A stretch of 64,000 nucleotides of DNA from CAVZQN01 sp963837395 (GTDB taxonomy: Bacteria; Acidobacteriota; HRBIN11; JAKEFK01), in assembly GCA_963837395.1 (NCBI GenBank), contig CAWINI010000004.1:1-64000 (forward strand), written 5' to 3'. The notes beneath the pieces were generated by a model. The model saw nothing but the letters and a program-made list of their open reading frames with translations. It ran no database searches and had not been told where the DNA came from. Made by a program: the position numbers and the translations under genes. Within the stretch, counting starts at the first letter, position 1, and each line of letters opens with the position of its first letter. Shown one piece after another: positions 1-9,979 of the stretch.

Positions 1-1
1 T

Positions 2-1846
2 TTTAGTCAAATCGAATTCTCTAGAAACAATCCGAACCTTGTTTTTGCCTTGAGTAGAGATCTGCTTCGCAGCACTGATTCAGGTCTGAGCTGGCAGCAT
101 CTTCCCTTCCCAGGCAATTCTTCCCTCAGCACATTTCGAATTCATCCAAAAAATTCCAATATTGTATATGCCATATCAGACTCGGTTTTTATTAGCCGAA
201 ACCGTGGGACAACATGGCAGGAGATTTCACATCAGCCGTTCGGCGATAATTTGTATGACTTGGAGTTTGATCCTATTGATCCGAATATTCTTTATGGTGT
301 CACGCCTGGCATCAATGGCAAACAATCCTATCCGGCCGAAGTATTCAAAAGTATTGATCGGGGGAAAAACCTGGTCAGCGATCTTTGGCAACATTTGTTG
401 CAACACTAACATTCCAAACCTTGAAATTGATCGCACAAACGGCAAACGTATTTATTTCGCATTTAACAATCTATTTTCCAGAACTACTGATGGCGGAAAG
501 AATTGGAAACGTCTTAAAACTAGTAAGCCAAATTTGTTTCGGAGTCTTAAGATCGATCCGTCCAACGGTAAACAGCTTTACGCTGCCGGCTATGATGGTC
601 TTTATAAAACTACAGATGGTGGCAATAGCTGGGCTTTCGCCGGAACAAAATGCGGGATATTACCAATATTTCTATTGATCCGAAAAATTCTCAAATCATT
701 TACTCTGTGGGTGTATCAGGCAACTCAAATTTGAATTGTTTTGCTAAAAGCCAGGATGGCGGTGCTTCCTGGCAGCCTTTATCATTCCCTCATATTACCC
801 CTACAGATAGTTTTGGGACTCTCGCAATAAGTTCATCGAACCCTAAATTATTTCTGGCCTCATCTGATTTGCTTTATCGATCCGTAAATGCGGGACAAAG
901 TTGGATAACTATTACAAACGGAAAAGGAAATTTGTTTGCCAGTGTTGCAATAAATTCAAAAACAATTCCTGATGTTTATGCATTTGCTTACAATCGGCTT
1001 TTTGCAAGCTTTGCAAACAGTAAATGGCGTTTGCTAAAAACCCCTCCATCTTTTGGAATCAGTCGTCTTTTAGTTTCTACCAAAGATCCTTTGAGGCTTA
1101 TCGCAGGCGGATCGCATATTCCATTTACTTCCACTGCGAAGGAAGCATTGATTGTAAGTTTTAACGGAGGGAATACGTGGCAATATCGGACAGCGTTTGA
1201 ATCAGTGCAAGAGTTAATTATGGATCCACAAGATCCAAATAAGCTTTATGCCGGTGGCAATTTGTTTTTTGGCTCTGGTTTGAAGGTAGCGATTGGTCGT
1301 TCAACAGATTTTGGAAAAACATGGGAAACAGTTGTAACCAATGCATATGCGTCGTATGCCAATATCCGCATTGATCCAATGAATCCATCATTACTTTATG
1401 CATCTTCGGCTGATGGGATTTTACGGAGCACAAATTCAGGAAAAAGTTGGAACTTGTATGGAACTTTGCCGCCTTCAAAAATGATCTTCTCCATGGATGT
1501 TACGACACAACATTTATTTGCGGTGATGGAGGATCCTGACGGAGAAGTCTTTCATTCTTTATACCGAAGTGACGATGGAGGCTTGAGTTTCCAACCGAAA
1601 AATGCTGGCTTGAATGCATTGAGTCTTTACTTTGTAAAAGTTCATCCCACAATTGCATCAACGGTCTTCGTGGGTTCTGAAAAAGGGCTATTTATTTCAA
1701 CAAACGAAGGCGAAAGTTGGGAGTTATTTAAAACCGCAGGACTCCCTCAACATCCGGATATCTACAACATCGCCATTCCTTTGGCGAATCCTAATGAATA
1801 TTTTGTTGGTACGGGTCAAGGCGTTTTTTCATTTACGAACAAATAG
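2..1846 (+). CDS. Asp-box (BNR/sortilin-like) beta-propeller protein, 5' partial, two frameshifts
   Basis: The reading frame is open from base 2, so the protein starts upstream of the window. It is built of repeated blades, each with an Asp-box of the form S-x-D-x-G-x-x-W (for example STDSGLSW, STNSGKSW, STNEGESW) and an 'IDP..N...LYA' strand between them, as in BNR/sortilin-type propellers. Such proteins are normally exported; their ligands here are unknown. The frame breaks twice. An extra A in the A-run at 365-369 shifts it by one base, and a missing A at 647-650 shifts it back. Corrected, SIDRGKTWSAIFGN and GTKMRDITNISIDP read through smoothly. Paralogues follow at 2030 and 4083. Family assignment is firm; function is unknown. 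Confidence 0.8.
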
Positions 1847-2029
1847 TTCGCAGTATCTCCAATAGTTTTTGAAAAGCGATCGTTTCCGAGCTCGCTGCTA
1901 GTCTGATCCCTACGCGGGCTGCAGAATTAATCCTGCCACACTCCTCAGAAATAGCTGCTGTTAATCCAACCTACTGATATTACATGATTCCGGAAGTAGA
2001 ATAGAATAAATAGAACAGGATTACGCTAT

Positions 2030-3974
2030 ATGGATTGTATAAGAAAAACATTAATCGTTTTGTGCGCTTTATTTGTCTCCGTTTTAATTCAAACCGCCAA
2101 TGCTGACGTGGGCAAATGGATTACACATGGGCCTTTTGGCGGGTGTTGTGGTAAATTCCTGTTCCATCCAACTGTCAAGAATTTAGTGTTCGGTGTCGGA
2201 GAAGATCTTTTCCGCAGTTACGATGGAGGCCTCCATTGGAAAAAATTAAACCTGCGCAATGTTTTGAATCAGGAATATTTGAATATTACCACTGCCAGAC
2301 TTGACCCATCCAATGCTGACAGAATTGTGGTATTTGCAGATGCGTTTCTGATTAGTAACGATAGGGGCGACCACTGGCAGATAATTCAGCCCACATTCAA
2401 TCCACGCCCGGAAGATGTTTATCTCACAGAGTTCGAGATAGATCCGCACAACTCTCGTAGGATGTATGCAGTTTTTGAGTCTGGTCAGGGATACAAAAGC
2501 ACTGATGGAGGAGCAACGTGGCAGTATATTTCTGGTTTTTCTACTCCCGCAATGGGCAAGGATAGAACTTCATCCAAAAGCGAGCAACATCTTATATGCA
2601 AAAAGTTACAACAATCGTCCCATTGTTATTAAATCCACGGATGCCGGAAAGACCTGGCGATCTTTCAGTAGTGGACTACCAAACGATTTTTCAGGTGATT
2701 TGATCCTTGATCGTTCAGACCCGAATGTTCTTTATATTGCGGGTACGGCGAAAACCACTGATGGCGGGAGAAAATGGATTCGTACTCCGTGTAATTGCAC
2801 AGTCAATGGAATGGCGCTTGACCCCCAGAACAAAAATGTGCTTTATCTCTCTGCCTCGGAGGGGATTTTAGAGAGTACCAACGGAGGATTCTCCTGGCGT
2901 TTCATGCCACTGCCAAACGTTTATGGGTCAATTCCAAATAGTGTAGCGGTAAATTCTTTCGACAGCGGCGTTCTCCTTGCTGGAACGCTTGTAGGTCTTT
3001 TGCGATCCTCCAACGCAGGCTCTTTCTGGAAATTCATTGCCACCGGCCCTGGCGGGGCTCAGGCTTTCCATCTGGCGATTGGACACAGTCGACCGGGACT
3101 CATTTTTGCGTCAGCACCGTTGGTTCTTTATAGAAGTGCTAGCGGTGGGAATGAATGGGAGGCCGTTTCAAGATTTCCGGCGGAGTTTGGGGTTTGGGAC
3201 ACTGCGGTTCATCCTGCAAATTCAAATCTTATAGCAGCGATTGGCTATCTTAGAAATAATCAGTCACGAGTTGCTCTTAGCACTGATGCTGGAAAAGCTT
3301 GGATCTTCCGCACTCTAAACGTTGGAAATCCTTACAGCATTGCGTTTGATCCAATCGATACCGCCACTCTCTATGTTGGTGCAGGTGGATCGTATGCTAT
3401 GACTAAGAGCACAGATTTCGGAAGAACATGGAGTTTCATTAACAAAGGATTAAGTGGAGTTGGTTTAGTTTCCGTCATCGCAATCGATTGCAAAAACACC
3501 AAACGGGTTTTCATCGGCACAAATGCAAACAAGATCTTTGGAAGTGATGATGGTGGTGCGAACTGGAAAGAACAAAGCCAGGGCATTCCGGCACCAACTG
3601 AGGACAACTTTTTTATCAATTCGATCCGGTTCGATCCTTCTCATTCAAATGTTTTGTATACCGCTAATTCCGCAGATGTTTTCAAGAGTACTGATGGCGG
3701 CAAGAGTTGGATAAAAAAGGATCGTGGGCTTCCCAGCCAAAGGTATGTGAACTTTGTGTTGATTGATCCAGCAAATCCTTCAAAACTCTACACAGGGGGC
3801 ACGATGTCCCCGCCAATTTTTGTCTCAGAAGACGGAGGAGAAAATTGGAACACTTTCAGTACGAAAGGTCTTCCGCAAGCAACCATCCTTCGTCTCGAAA
3901 TCAGTGCAGCTCAGCAAGACAAACTTTACGCATTAACAGATAAGGGAATTTTTTCATATATCCCTCCAGACTGA
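2030..3974 (+). CDS. Secreted Asp-box (BNR) beta-propeller protein, one frameshift
   Basis: This is a paralogue of the proteins on either side. An N-terminal signal peptide (basic MDCIRK start, hydrophobic core, AxA-type end near residue 25) precedes roughly ten Asp-box blades such as STDGGATW, STDAGKTW and STDGGKSW. It is therefore probably an exported or surface propeller. The frame changes once near 2554-2556: the GGG there appears to have one extra G, and removing it gives PAMARIELHPKAS, the expected inter-blade strand. Either side of that point the protein is intact to a normal stop. No catalytic motif was recognised, so enzymatic and pure binding roles both remain possible. Confidence 0.8.
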
Positions 3975-4082
3975 GATAAGCAAATTCTTTAAGGAGAAGA
4001 TACCTTCCAGAAGCAGCCAAACTCAATAAGACGCAACTATTACAAAATCGATTTCAGCTACGAAAGACAACCGGAAGTAACA

Positions 4083-6032
4083 TTATTTCTTTTCAGTAAA
4101 TGAATAGACTCCACCACCTGTGGCAAGATGATAGATATTGTGGCCATAAAGATCTACGATCATATTGTTAATCGTCAATGGCGGGCGCGGAAATCTAAAC
4201 CAGCTTTGTCCTCTGTCGTTTGATTTGTACAAACTTCTACCAACTGAATTGTAGACAAATACTGTGGAAGGGTTCCAAGGATCTACAGCAAGATGTGTAA
4301 TAGGAAAAGATCCTTCCGGAGAAAACCGATGCTTTTTTATCCATGTTCTTCCACCATCCGCACTGAAGTAAATATTGGAACTTAGATCGGGCATAATGGT
4401 TGAAACATAGACCGCTTTAAAACTTGCAGCGACATCAACTGGATGTTCATTGCTGAGTGGCATTGTTACTTTTTCCCACCTCTCGCCGGAATTTTCACTT
4501 CTGTAGATTTCGGGATCTCGTTCGCTAATCGCATATATCGGTGATTCCGGCTCAAGACCGACGGTTAATTTAACTATTCGGGGGTTAGTAATTCCTTCAT
4601 TGCTTAATTTCCAAGTTTTACCCTGGTTAATGCTTTTAGCAACTCCTGCGAGAGCGCCGTTGCTATTAAACACCGCCATAAAGAGAATGTTGGGATTTTG
4701 AGAATGAAATGCGAGCACTCTATCGTAAGAAGATGGTCCTCCAAATGCCTCACTAAAACGCCATGACTTTCCCCCATCGGTACTCACGGCAATATTTGGG
4801 CCAAATCGTAGATTAGGCTCCTTAAAGTCTCCAGCAACTGCAATTAATTTTGGATCGCGCGGATGAACAGCGATTTGTTGAACACGCTTCGTCATCAAAG
4901 ATTTCAAGATATTCCAAGGAGACTCTTCGGAACTCTTTTGATAAATTTGCCAGTTGTAGCCAGATGCCAACAACTTTCCAGGCCCGGCCATTGCGATCGG
5001 TTGAATCGAAAGCGCATTCATTCCTTTGTTAACGGCACTCCAATTATTACCTCCATCTTTTGATCTAAATACGCCATTGCCGGTATCACCAATAAATACA
5101 AAACCTGGTAGAAGTGGATGCACTGCAATAGATAAGTAATTCGTCATGTATCGTGGTGGTGGCTGAAGTACCTGCCACGTTTTGCCGTCATCCGAACTAG
5201 CCTGAAGTCCTACACCGGCAGCATAAACCACGTTAGGCATTCGTGGATCGATTGCTAAACTCGAAACTCCATAGTTGTAGTTGAGAGTTTGCCACGAGCT
5301 TCCAGCATCAGTACTGGTTAGAACACTGCCACCACCTGTACTGAATCCGGCGTAGAGAATTGAACGATTTGTTGGATGAACGGCGAGACTAAAGAGATAT
5401 GCCCCATAACCGTCAGGTGTCGCAATTCGCGTCCATAAAGCACCACCATTCTCAGTTTTGTATATTGAACGATCAACGGTTAGGTAAACGATTTCCCCAT
5501 TTTTTGAATCAACAACCATTGAAGTAAAATAGCCATTTTGAGGGAGTCCTATGCTGCGACTGACCCACGTTCTTCCTTCATCAGTACTACGAAAAAATGA
5601 TCCATTACCAAGAAGTAAGTACAAAATCGAATTCGAATTAGAGTGAAACGCAAAATCCTTCAGTTCAACATTGGTAGGGAAATCCCCAAGTCTTTGCCAT
5701 CTGATGCCTAGATCTGATGTAACAAAAAGCGACTGAGATGATGCTGCATATAATCGATATGGACTTCGTGGCGAGAAATGTATTGCGATTGTATTAAGGA
5801 ATGGAACTTTTATGTGCTGCCAAGTGGTACCAGTCGTTGTGCTTTTGAATAGGCCACCGTTAAGCGCAAAGATTATTGAAGAAACGCGGGGATGAAATGC
5901 GAAAGCAGTGACCTGGCCGCCATAAGGCCCAGACGACGTCCAGTGATTCTGGCCACACCAGGTGGGCATTGGCATCATCAACAACACCGAAAAAAGTATG
6001 CTGCCAAGCAAGATCTTTAAATGGATTTTCAT
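4083..6032 (-). CDS. Secreted Asp-box (BNR/VPS10-like) beta-propeller protein
   Basis: This third Asp-box paralogue is intact at about 649 residues and convergent with the gene ending at 3974. The ATG at 6032 is preferred to an upstream in-frame ATG (6059) because MKIHLKILLGS begins a clean signal peptide ending near PTWCGQ. No clear Shine-Dalgarno sequence was seen for either start. About ten blades carry Asp-boxes (STTTGTTW, STDEGRTW, SKDGGNNW, STDGGKSW) alternating with 'VDP.N..T.F' strands. The mature start NHWTSSGPYGGQV matches the pattern of the gene at 2030 (KWITHGPFGG), confirming paralogy. Being frame-intact, it is the best template for reconstructing the two broken copies. Its ligand is unknown. 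Confidence 0.85.
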   Translation of the reverse strand: MKIHLKILLGSILFSVLLMMPMPTWCGQNHWTSSGPYGGQVTAFAFHPRVSSIIFALNGGLFKSTTTGTTWQHIKVPFLNTIAIHFSPRSPYRLYAASSQSLFVTSDLGIRWQRLGDFPTNVELKDFAFHSNSNSILYLLLGNGSFFRSTDEGRTWVSRSIGLPQNGYFTSMVVDSKNGEIVYLTVDRSIYKTENGGALWTRIATPDGYGAYLFSLAVHPTNRSILYAGFSTGGGSVLTSTDAGSSWQTLNYNYGVSSLAIDPRMPNVVYAAGVGLQASSDDGKTWQVLQPPPRYMTNYLSIAVHPLLPGFVFIGDTGNGVFRSKDGGNNWSAVNKGMNALSIQPIAMAGPGKLLASGYNWQIYQKSSEESPWNILKSLMTKRVQQIAVHPRDPKLIAVAGDFKEPNLRFGPNIAVSTDGGKSWRFSEAFGGPSSYDRVLAFHSQNPNILFMAVFNSNGALAGVAKSINQGKTWKLSNEGITNPRIVKLTVGLEPESPIYAISERDPEIYRSENSGERWEKVTMPLSNEHPVDVAASFKAVYVSTIMPDLSSNIYFSADGGRTWIKKHRFSPEGSFPITHLAVDPWNPSTVFVYNSVGRSLYKSNDRGQSWFRFPRPPLTINNMIVDLYGHNIYHLATGGGVYSFTEKK

Positions 6033-6059
6033 ATCAATCAATGCTGCAAAGTCTATCAC

Positions 6060-6540
6060 AACTAGTAGCTATGCATTAGATACTGCTTTGAATAATTAGT
6101 ACTTAGTGAAATTTGTGTGTTTCCGAAGCGATAGAAATTTTTGTTCGTCGGAGTTGCCATCAGAATGCAATAGCTTTTGAAGATTCTATTAAGTTGCTAC
6201 TGTGGATTACTTTCGCAGAAAAACACCATGGTCTGTCGCATCATCCTCAGTTTTGGCCGAGGAATTACCCTAACACTCACATCGAAGAGTGATTCTTGGG
6301 GCGGTGAAAATCATTATTTGATCTTTTTCGGATGAGCGAAAGATAAAGCAAACCTGTAAGCAAACCTCGTCCAGCGTTTTCGGTGCTCATTGCGGTCAGA
6401 ATGCTTAAATACGACTGAAATATAAGCCGGGTAAAAACCACTCATTTTCATTCCGCGGCCTCTCTATGGCCTCTCTTTAACCAGAACAAAAACAGGCTAT
6501 CACAACCAAGCTTAACCAAGATGTCTCGAGGAGGGTAAGG
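6060..6540. other. Intergenic stretch without recognised genes
   Basis: About 480 bases lie between the Asp-box gene and the tRNA. I see no convincing coding region, hairpin terminator or known RNA on either strand. A short direct repeat, GGCCTCTCT, occurs twice near 6458-6476. The stretch should hold the promoter of the Asp-box gene at 6032 and the 3' flank of the tRNA, but no promoter box could be assigned. Confidence 0.5.
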
Positions 6541-6615
6541 CGTCCCCAAGGGGATTTGAACCCCTGTTACCAAAGTGAAAGTCTGGTGTCCTGGACCGAA
6601 CTAGACGATGGGGAC
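6541..6615 (-). tRNA. tRNA-Glu (anticodon UUC)
   Basis: On the minus strand the sequence folds as a complete cloverleaf. The seven-base acceptor stem GTCCCCA pairs with TGGGGAC, followed by discriminator G. The anticodon stem CCAGA/TTTGG holds the loop CTTTCAC with anticodon TTC. The T arm is AGGGG-TTCAAAT-CCCCT. The 3' CCA is not encoded, since the next bases are CCT, so it must be added by CCA transferase. No integrase or attachment-site duplication was seen beside it. Confidence 0.95.
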
Positions 6616-6703
6616 GCACATCAAACTGAAGTACGAACGCATGGATTATACGGAAAAAAATCCGAGGTTTCAATCATTTCGCGGTGGGCGTCAAATCTGC
6701 AAT

Positions 6704-8109
6704 TTAAGTTTGCTTTTTTAGCCGTTCCAGGATCTTCTTAAACTGCTTTTCATCTTGCAGCGATCGCAAATCAAAATCGTTGGCTATTTTATCGGCGTCC
6801 TTAAAACCATGATCTACTGCTTTCTTCAACGATTCCATCGCCTTCTCTTTCTCCCCCAACTGCGCCTGTGCACGCGCCAAACCATACCAAAGATACGGTT
6901 CGTCAGGATCGATTTCTACGGCAACCGAATAACACAACGCTAGCCGTTCAAAATCACCATACTCTCGAAATCCTCGCGCGAGATAAAAACCATGCTGAAT
7001 CCTAACAACTGTCAAAAGACGTTGAACTTGAAGTCGATCTTCCTTCAACGGCGCTTCTTTTGCTTTCTTCTTCAGTCCCACAACCTGCAAAAACTCCAAC
7101 ACATGTTCTAACTTCGGTACATTTCCAGACGTATTCCGGATCGATCGATTCACACTTGCTAACTTTTGCCGGAAATCATTATCGATTTGATCGCGTCTGA
7201 CTTCTTCCTGCTGCCATTGTTTCACTTGTTCCGAATCGAACAAACGCGTCGCTTCCAAAGATACCGTTTCAACATCTCGCAGCGATTTGAAATCAGTTGC
7301 AATACTTTGATACTCATCTGCTGCTTCGTGCAAAACCCCACTCGATTTTCGTTCTTCCGCTCTCTTCATTCTTTTCTGAAAAATCTCTTCCACCAAAGCA
7401 GGATCTTTTTCGCGTTTGCCACTTTTCATGGCTTGAATTTCCATCCATTCCAATTCTTCGGTGCAAAGTTCTGCGGGCGGCCAATCGTGTTCACCATCAA
7501 AAACGCGGATCCTGTAAGGAATCCCTGCGGATTTGAGTTTCGGTTCTAAAATACGCATCTCATAATAATTGAAATCAAGATTGCCAACCGTTCCAAAAAA
7601 TGCGAACGGTGTATCGGAAGTTGGATCATGATCGGTAGGAAATCCTGAACCAGCACCGATCACGCCGGCAAATTGTCCGGAGTAACGATATGCCATATCA
7701 CATGCAATGCGCGCACCGCCGGAATATCCGGCAGCATACATCCGCTGTTTGTTTAATGAAAAACGCGAAGTCGCATCGTTATACATCGCTAACATTGCTT
7801 GTAAATTCGGAACCGTAGGATCGTCACTGGCGGAATTGTGGATGAAACGATGATGTATCCATATTTTCCCGCAGCAGTCTTGAATAATTCCAGAGGCGCC
7901 GTTCCCCTGGCATCCGCATCAAAAATAAACAAGACCGGCCAATTCTTTTCACTTGTATATGCTGATGGCAAATACAACGCATATGAAAATCCTGGAGCGC
8001 CGGTGCAATCTACTTTCTCAATTGCTTTTCCTATCGGAAGTTCTACAGAATTTTGAGCACTCAACAATGCGCATTGAAGGCTGATCAAAAGAACGAATAT
8101 TCGGATCAT
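6704..8109 (-). CDS. Secreted alpha/beta-hydrolase (esterase-like) with C-terminal TPR region, one frameshift
   Basis: The N-terminal part (8109 down to about 7840) has a signal peptide ending LLSAQ and an esterase-type entry with the strand 'WPVLFIFDADARG'. The downstream part carries the nucleophile elbow GYSGGAR and a probable catalytic His in DGEHDWPP, as in PHB-depolymerase/dienelactone-hydrolase-like enzymes. A C-terminal helical segment (YLWYGLARAQAQLGEKEKA) is TPR-like. The two halves lie in different frames. One base missing near 7835-7839 explains this, since restoring it reads SASDDPTVPNLQAMLAMY across the gap. The restored protein is about 468 residues. Substrate unknown. Confidence 0.75.
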
Positions 8110-8495
8110 GATTTTTCAGTACTTAGCGATGCACACACGACTGTCAACACCAGATAGTGCCAGTTATAAATTACATCCGGTTTCATGAGCAATGTTTGGC
8201 CGGCAACAAGCTGAAACATAAATATGGATGTGAGTGTCCATGCTAAGCGCTGACGAATGCCGGAAAGGATCCACAATGACAATAGCGGCTCTGCAAACAA
8301 AATCACCCATGCCAGAAAAACATTTAATGAAGGCGGCGACCACGTTTTGTCAAATTCTGATGTGATGTAGTTGACCAGTACATTGGGTCCCATTCCGATC
8401 CATTTATAGAGTCCGGCATAAAGCAGCCATATTCCGAAAAAAATTCTGATCCAAAAGACAAAATATCGGCGACTATCGTAGCTAAGCAGGTCCAT
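8106..8495 (-). CDS. DoxX-like small membrane protein
   Basis: This protein of about 129 residues has four hydrophobic segments and the opening 'RIFFGIWLLYAGLYKWIG' typical of DoxX/MauE-type membrane proteins. The start at 8495 (MDLLSY) is chosen over the longer in-frame start at 8528 because AAGGAG lies six bases upstream of it. Its stop overlaps the start of the esterase gene by four bases (ATGA), so the two are probably co-transcribed. DoxX relatives are often linked to redox or sulfur metabolism, but nothing here fixes the role. A GC-rich palindromic repeat lies just upstream. Confidence 0.75.
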   Translation of the reverse strand: MDLLSYDSRRYFVFWIRIFFGIWLLYAGLYKWIGMGPNVLVNYITSEFDKTWSPPSLNVFLAWVILFAEPLLSLWILSGIRQRLAWTLTSIFMFQLVAGQTLLMKPDVIYNWHYLVLTVVCASLSTEKS

Positions 8496-8528
8496 ATTCA
8501 GCTCCTTCTCCAGAAGATTGCGGGCCAA

Positions 8529-8567
8529 GGTCCGCGCTCCGTAATGCGGACAAGACGTCCGCGCTCC
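8529..8567. repeat. GC-rich palindromic intergenic repeat (family R1)
   Basis: GTCCGCGCTCC occurs twice, around a GCGGAC...GTCCGC hairpin. This is one of eight R1 copies in the window; all lie between genes. Confidence 0.8.
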
Positions 8568-9056
8568 TTATTCACCCTGGGGATTTTTGATTTTTCCGTC
8601 TTTTCCAATCACGCGTCTCATGGTTCCTAATTGTCCGGCATGATACGCTTCGTGCCAAAAAATCGTTGCAAGAATAGATCCAACTGTATCTTTCCGATCG
8701 GGTCTCAATGTTGCTGGCTCATTCAACTTCTCATGCGAAAGCGATTTGATTCCATCTTCCAATTCGCCCTGTAACGCATTGAAGGCAGTCTTCAGTTCTT
8801 CAACATCCAATGCTTTTGCCTCACTGAATCCTTTGGGAGTATAAACTTCAAATTTGCTTTTTGGATAAAGCGATTTCTTGCCGATTAGTTCTAGAATTTC
8901 ATTACGTGTTTTCACCATATGTCCCAGTATCCAATTGAAGGTTTGTCCTTCAGATTGAGGATGAACTAAAGATTCTTGTTGATTGATCCCTTCAAGATTT
9001 CTATTTATCACAACGTTTGAAGTACCTAATGAATGTAACAATGTGGGTGTATCCAT
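8568..9056 (-). CDS. DinB family protein
   Basis: This is a protein of about 162 residues with the DinB four-helix-bundle pattern. It has a first metal-ligand region 'WILGHMVKTRNEIL' and a second 'WHEAYHAGQLG', giving the usual His triad that binds a divalent metal. Relatives include thiol-dependent transferases and proteins of unknown role. The ATG at 9056 (MDTPTLLHSL) is chosen because AAGGAG sits just upstream; a longer in-frame extension to 9269 has no family support. It is divergent from aqpZ. Confidence 0.85.
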   Translation of the reverse strand: MDTPTLLHSLGTSNVVINRNLEGINQQESLVHPQSEGQTFNWILGHMVKTRNEILELIGKKSLYPKSKFEVYTPKGFSEAKALDVEELKTAFNALQGELEDGIKSLSHEKLNEPATLRPDRKDTVGSILATIFWHEAYHAGQLGTMRRVIGKDGKIKNPQGE

Positions 9057-9295
9057 TTCTATTCTCCTTTTGAAATTGACCGTACTATAGATAGTCGTTC
9101 TGGAAACTGCAAAATCGACTGCATGAAAGATATCGACATCGTTTATGCATCGCAAGTCACGAAAAAACCTAAGGAGAACACTTGCATTGATTGTGATAAT
9201 GTAGAGAGAATTGCATGGCAAATCATGCGAAGCATGTGATGGGCAGTTGAACTGTAGCATTAACTCCAATGAACAAGTAAGAAAAAGGAGATGTT

Positions 9296-9979
9296 ATGAA
9301 AAAATACGGCGCAGAGTTTTTTGGAACCTTTTGGCTCGTTCTTGGCGGATGTGGTAGTGCAGTACTAGCAGCTGCCTTCCCAAACGTCGGTATCGGTTTA
9401 CTTGGCGTTGCATTTGCGTTTGGTTTAACGGTTCTGACAATGGCATTCGCTATTGGACATATATCCGGCTGTCACCTCAATCCTGCAGTGTCGATTGGTC
9501 TCTGGGCTGGTGGACGTTTTCAAGCAAAAGATCTGCTTCCATACATCATTGCTCAAGTCTTAGGTGGGATCGTTGCTGGTGGTGTTTTGTATCTTATCGC
9601 CAGCGGAAAGGCTGGCTTTGATGTACACGCCGGATTTGCAACGAACGGCTACGGCGATCATTCACCAGGTGGTTACAGTTTGCAAGCGGCACTGATAACT
9701 GAAATCGTGATGACGATGATGTTTCTGCTGGTCATTCTTGGTGCTACTGACAAACGCGCGCCACAGGGATTCGGGCCGATTGCGATCGGGTTATGCCTAA
9801 CGCTCATTCACCTGATTAGCATTCCGGTTACCAACACATCAGTAAATCCTGCGCGCAGCACTGGCGTCGCTGTTTTTGAAGGTGGTTGGGCGATTTCACA
9901 GCTTTGGCTCTTCTGGCTGGCCCCAATTGTTGGCGCCGTCCTGGGCGCTCTGATATATCGCTATCTTGAACAGGATTAA
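9296..9979 (+). CDS. aqpZ: Aquaporin Z, water channel
   Basis: This is a 227-residue major intrinsic protein with six hydrophobic spans. Both pore signatures are present: HLNPAVSIG near residue 61 and SVNPARSTG near residue 183. The opening KKYGAEFFGTFWLVLGGCGS and the Arg after the second NPA match water-selective AqpZ rather than glycerol facilitators. An AAGGAG Shine-Dalgarno lies about six bases before the ATG. The gene stands alone on the plus strand and its stop overlaps the end of the convergent glycosyltransferase gene by four bases. Confidence 0.95.
   Translation: MKKYGAEFFGTFWLVLGGCGSAVLAAAFPNVGIGLLGVAFAFGLTVLTMAFAIGHISGCHLNPAVSIGLWAGGRFQAKDLLPYIIAQVLGGIVAGGVLYLIASGKAGFDVHAGFATNGYGDHSPGGYSLQAALITEIVMTMMFLLVILGATDKRAPQGFGPIAIGLCLTLIHLISIPVTNTSVNPARSTGVAVFEGGWAISQLWLFWLAPIVGAVLGALIYRYLEQD

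Noticed and set aside
6400..6700. Genomic island insertion at the tRNA-Glu
   Set aside because: No integrase, no duplicated tRNA 3' end and no change in gene style were found beside it.
7166..7549. Plus-strand open frame of 127 codons
   Set aside because: Shadow of the esterase-TPR gene on the opposite strand; Phe/Leu-rich translation without a start signal.
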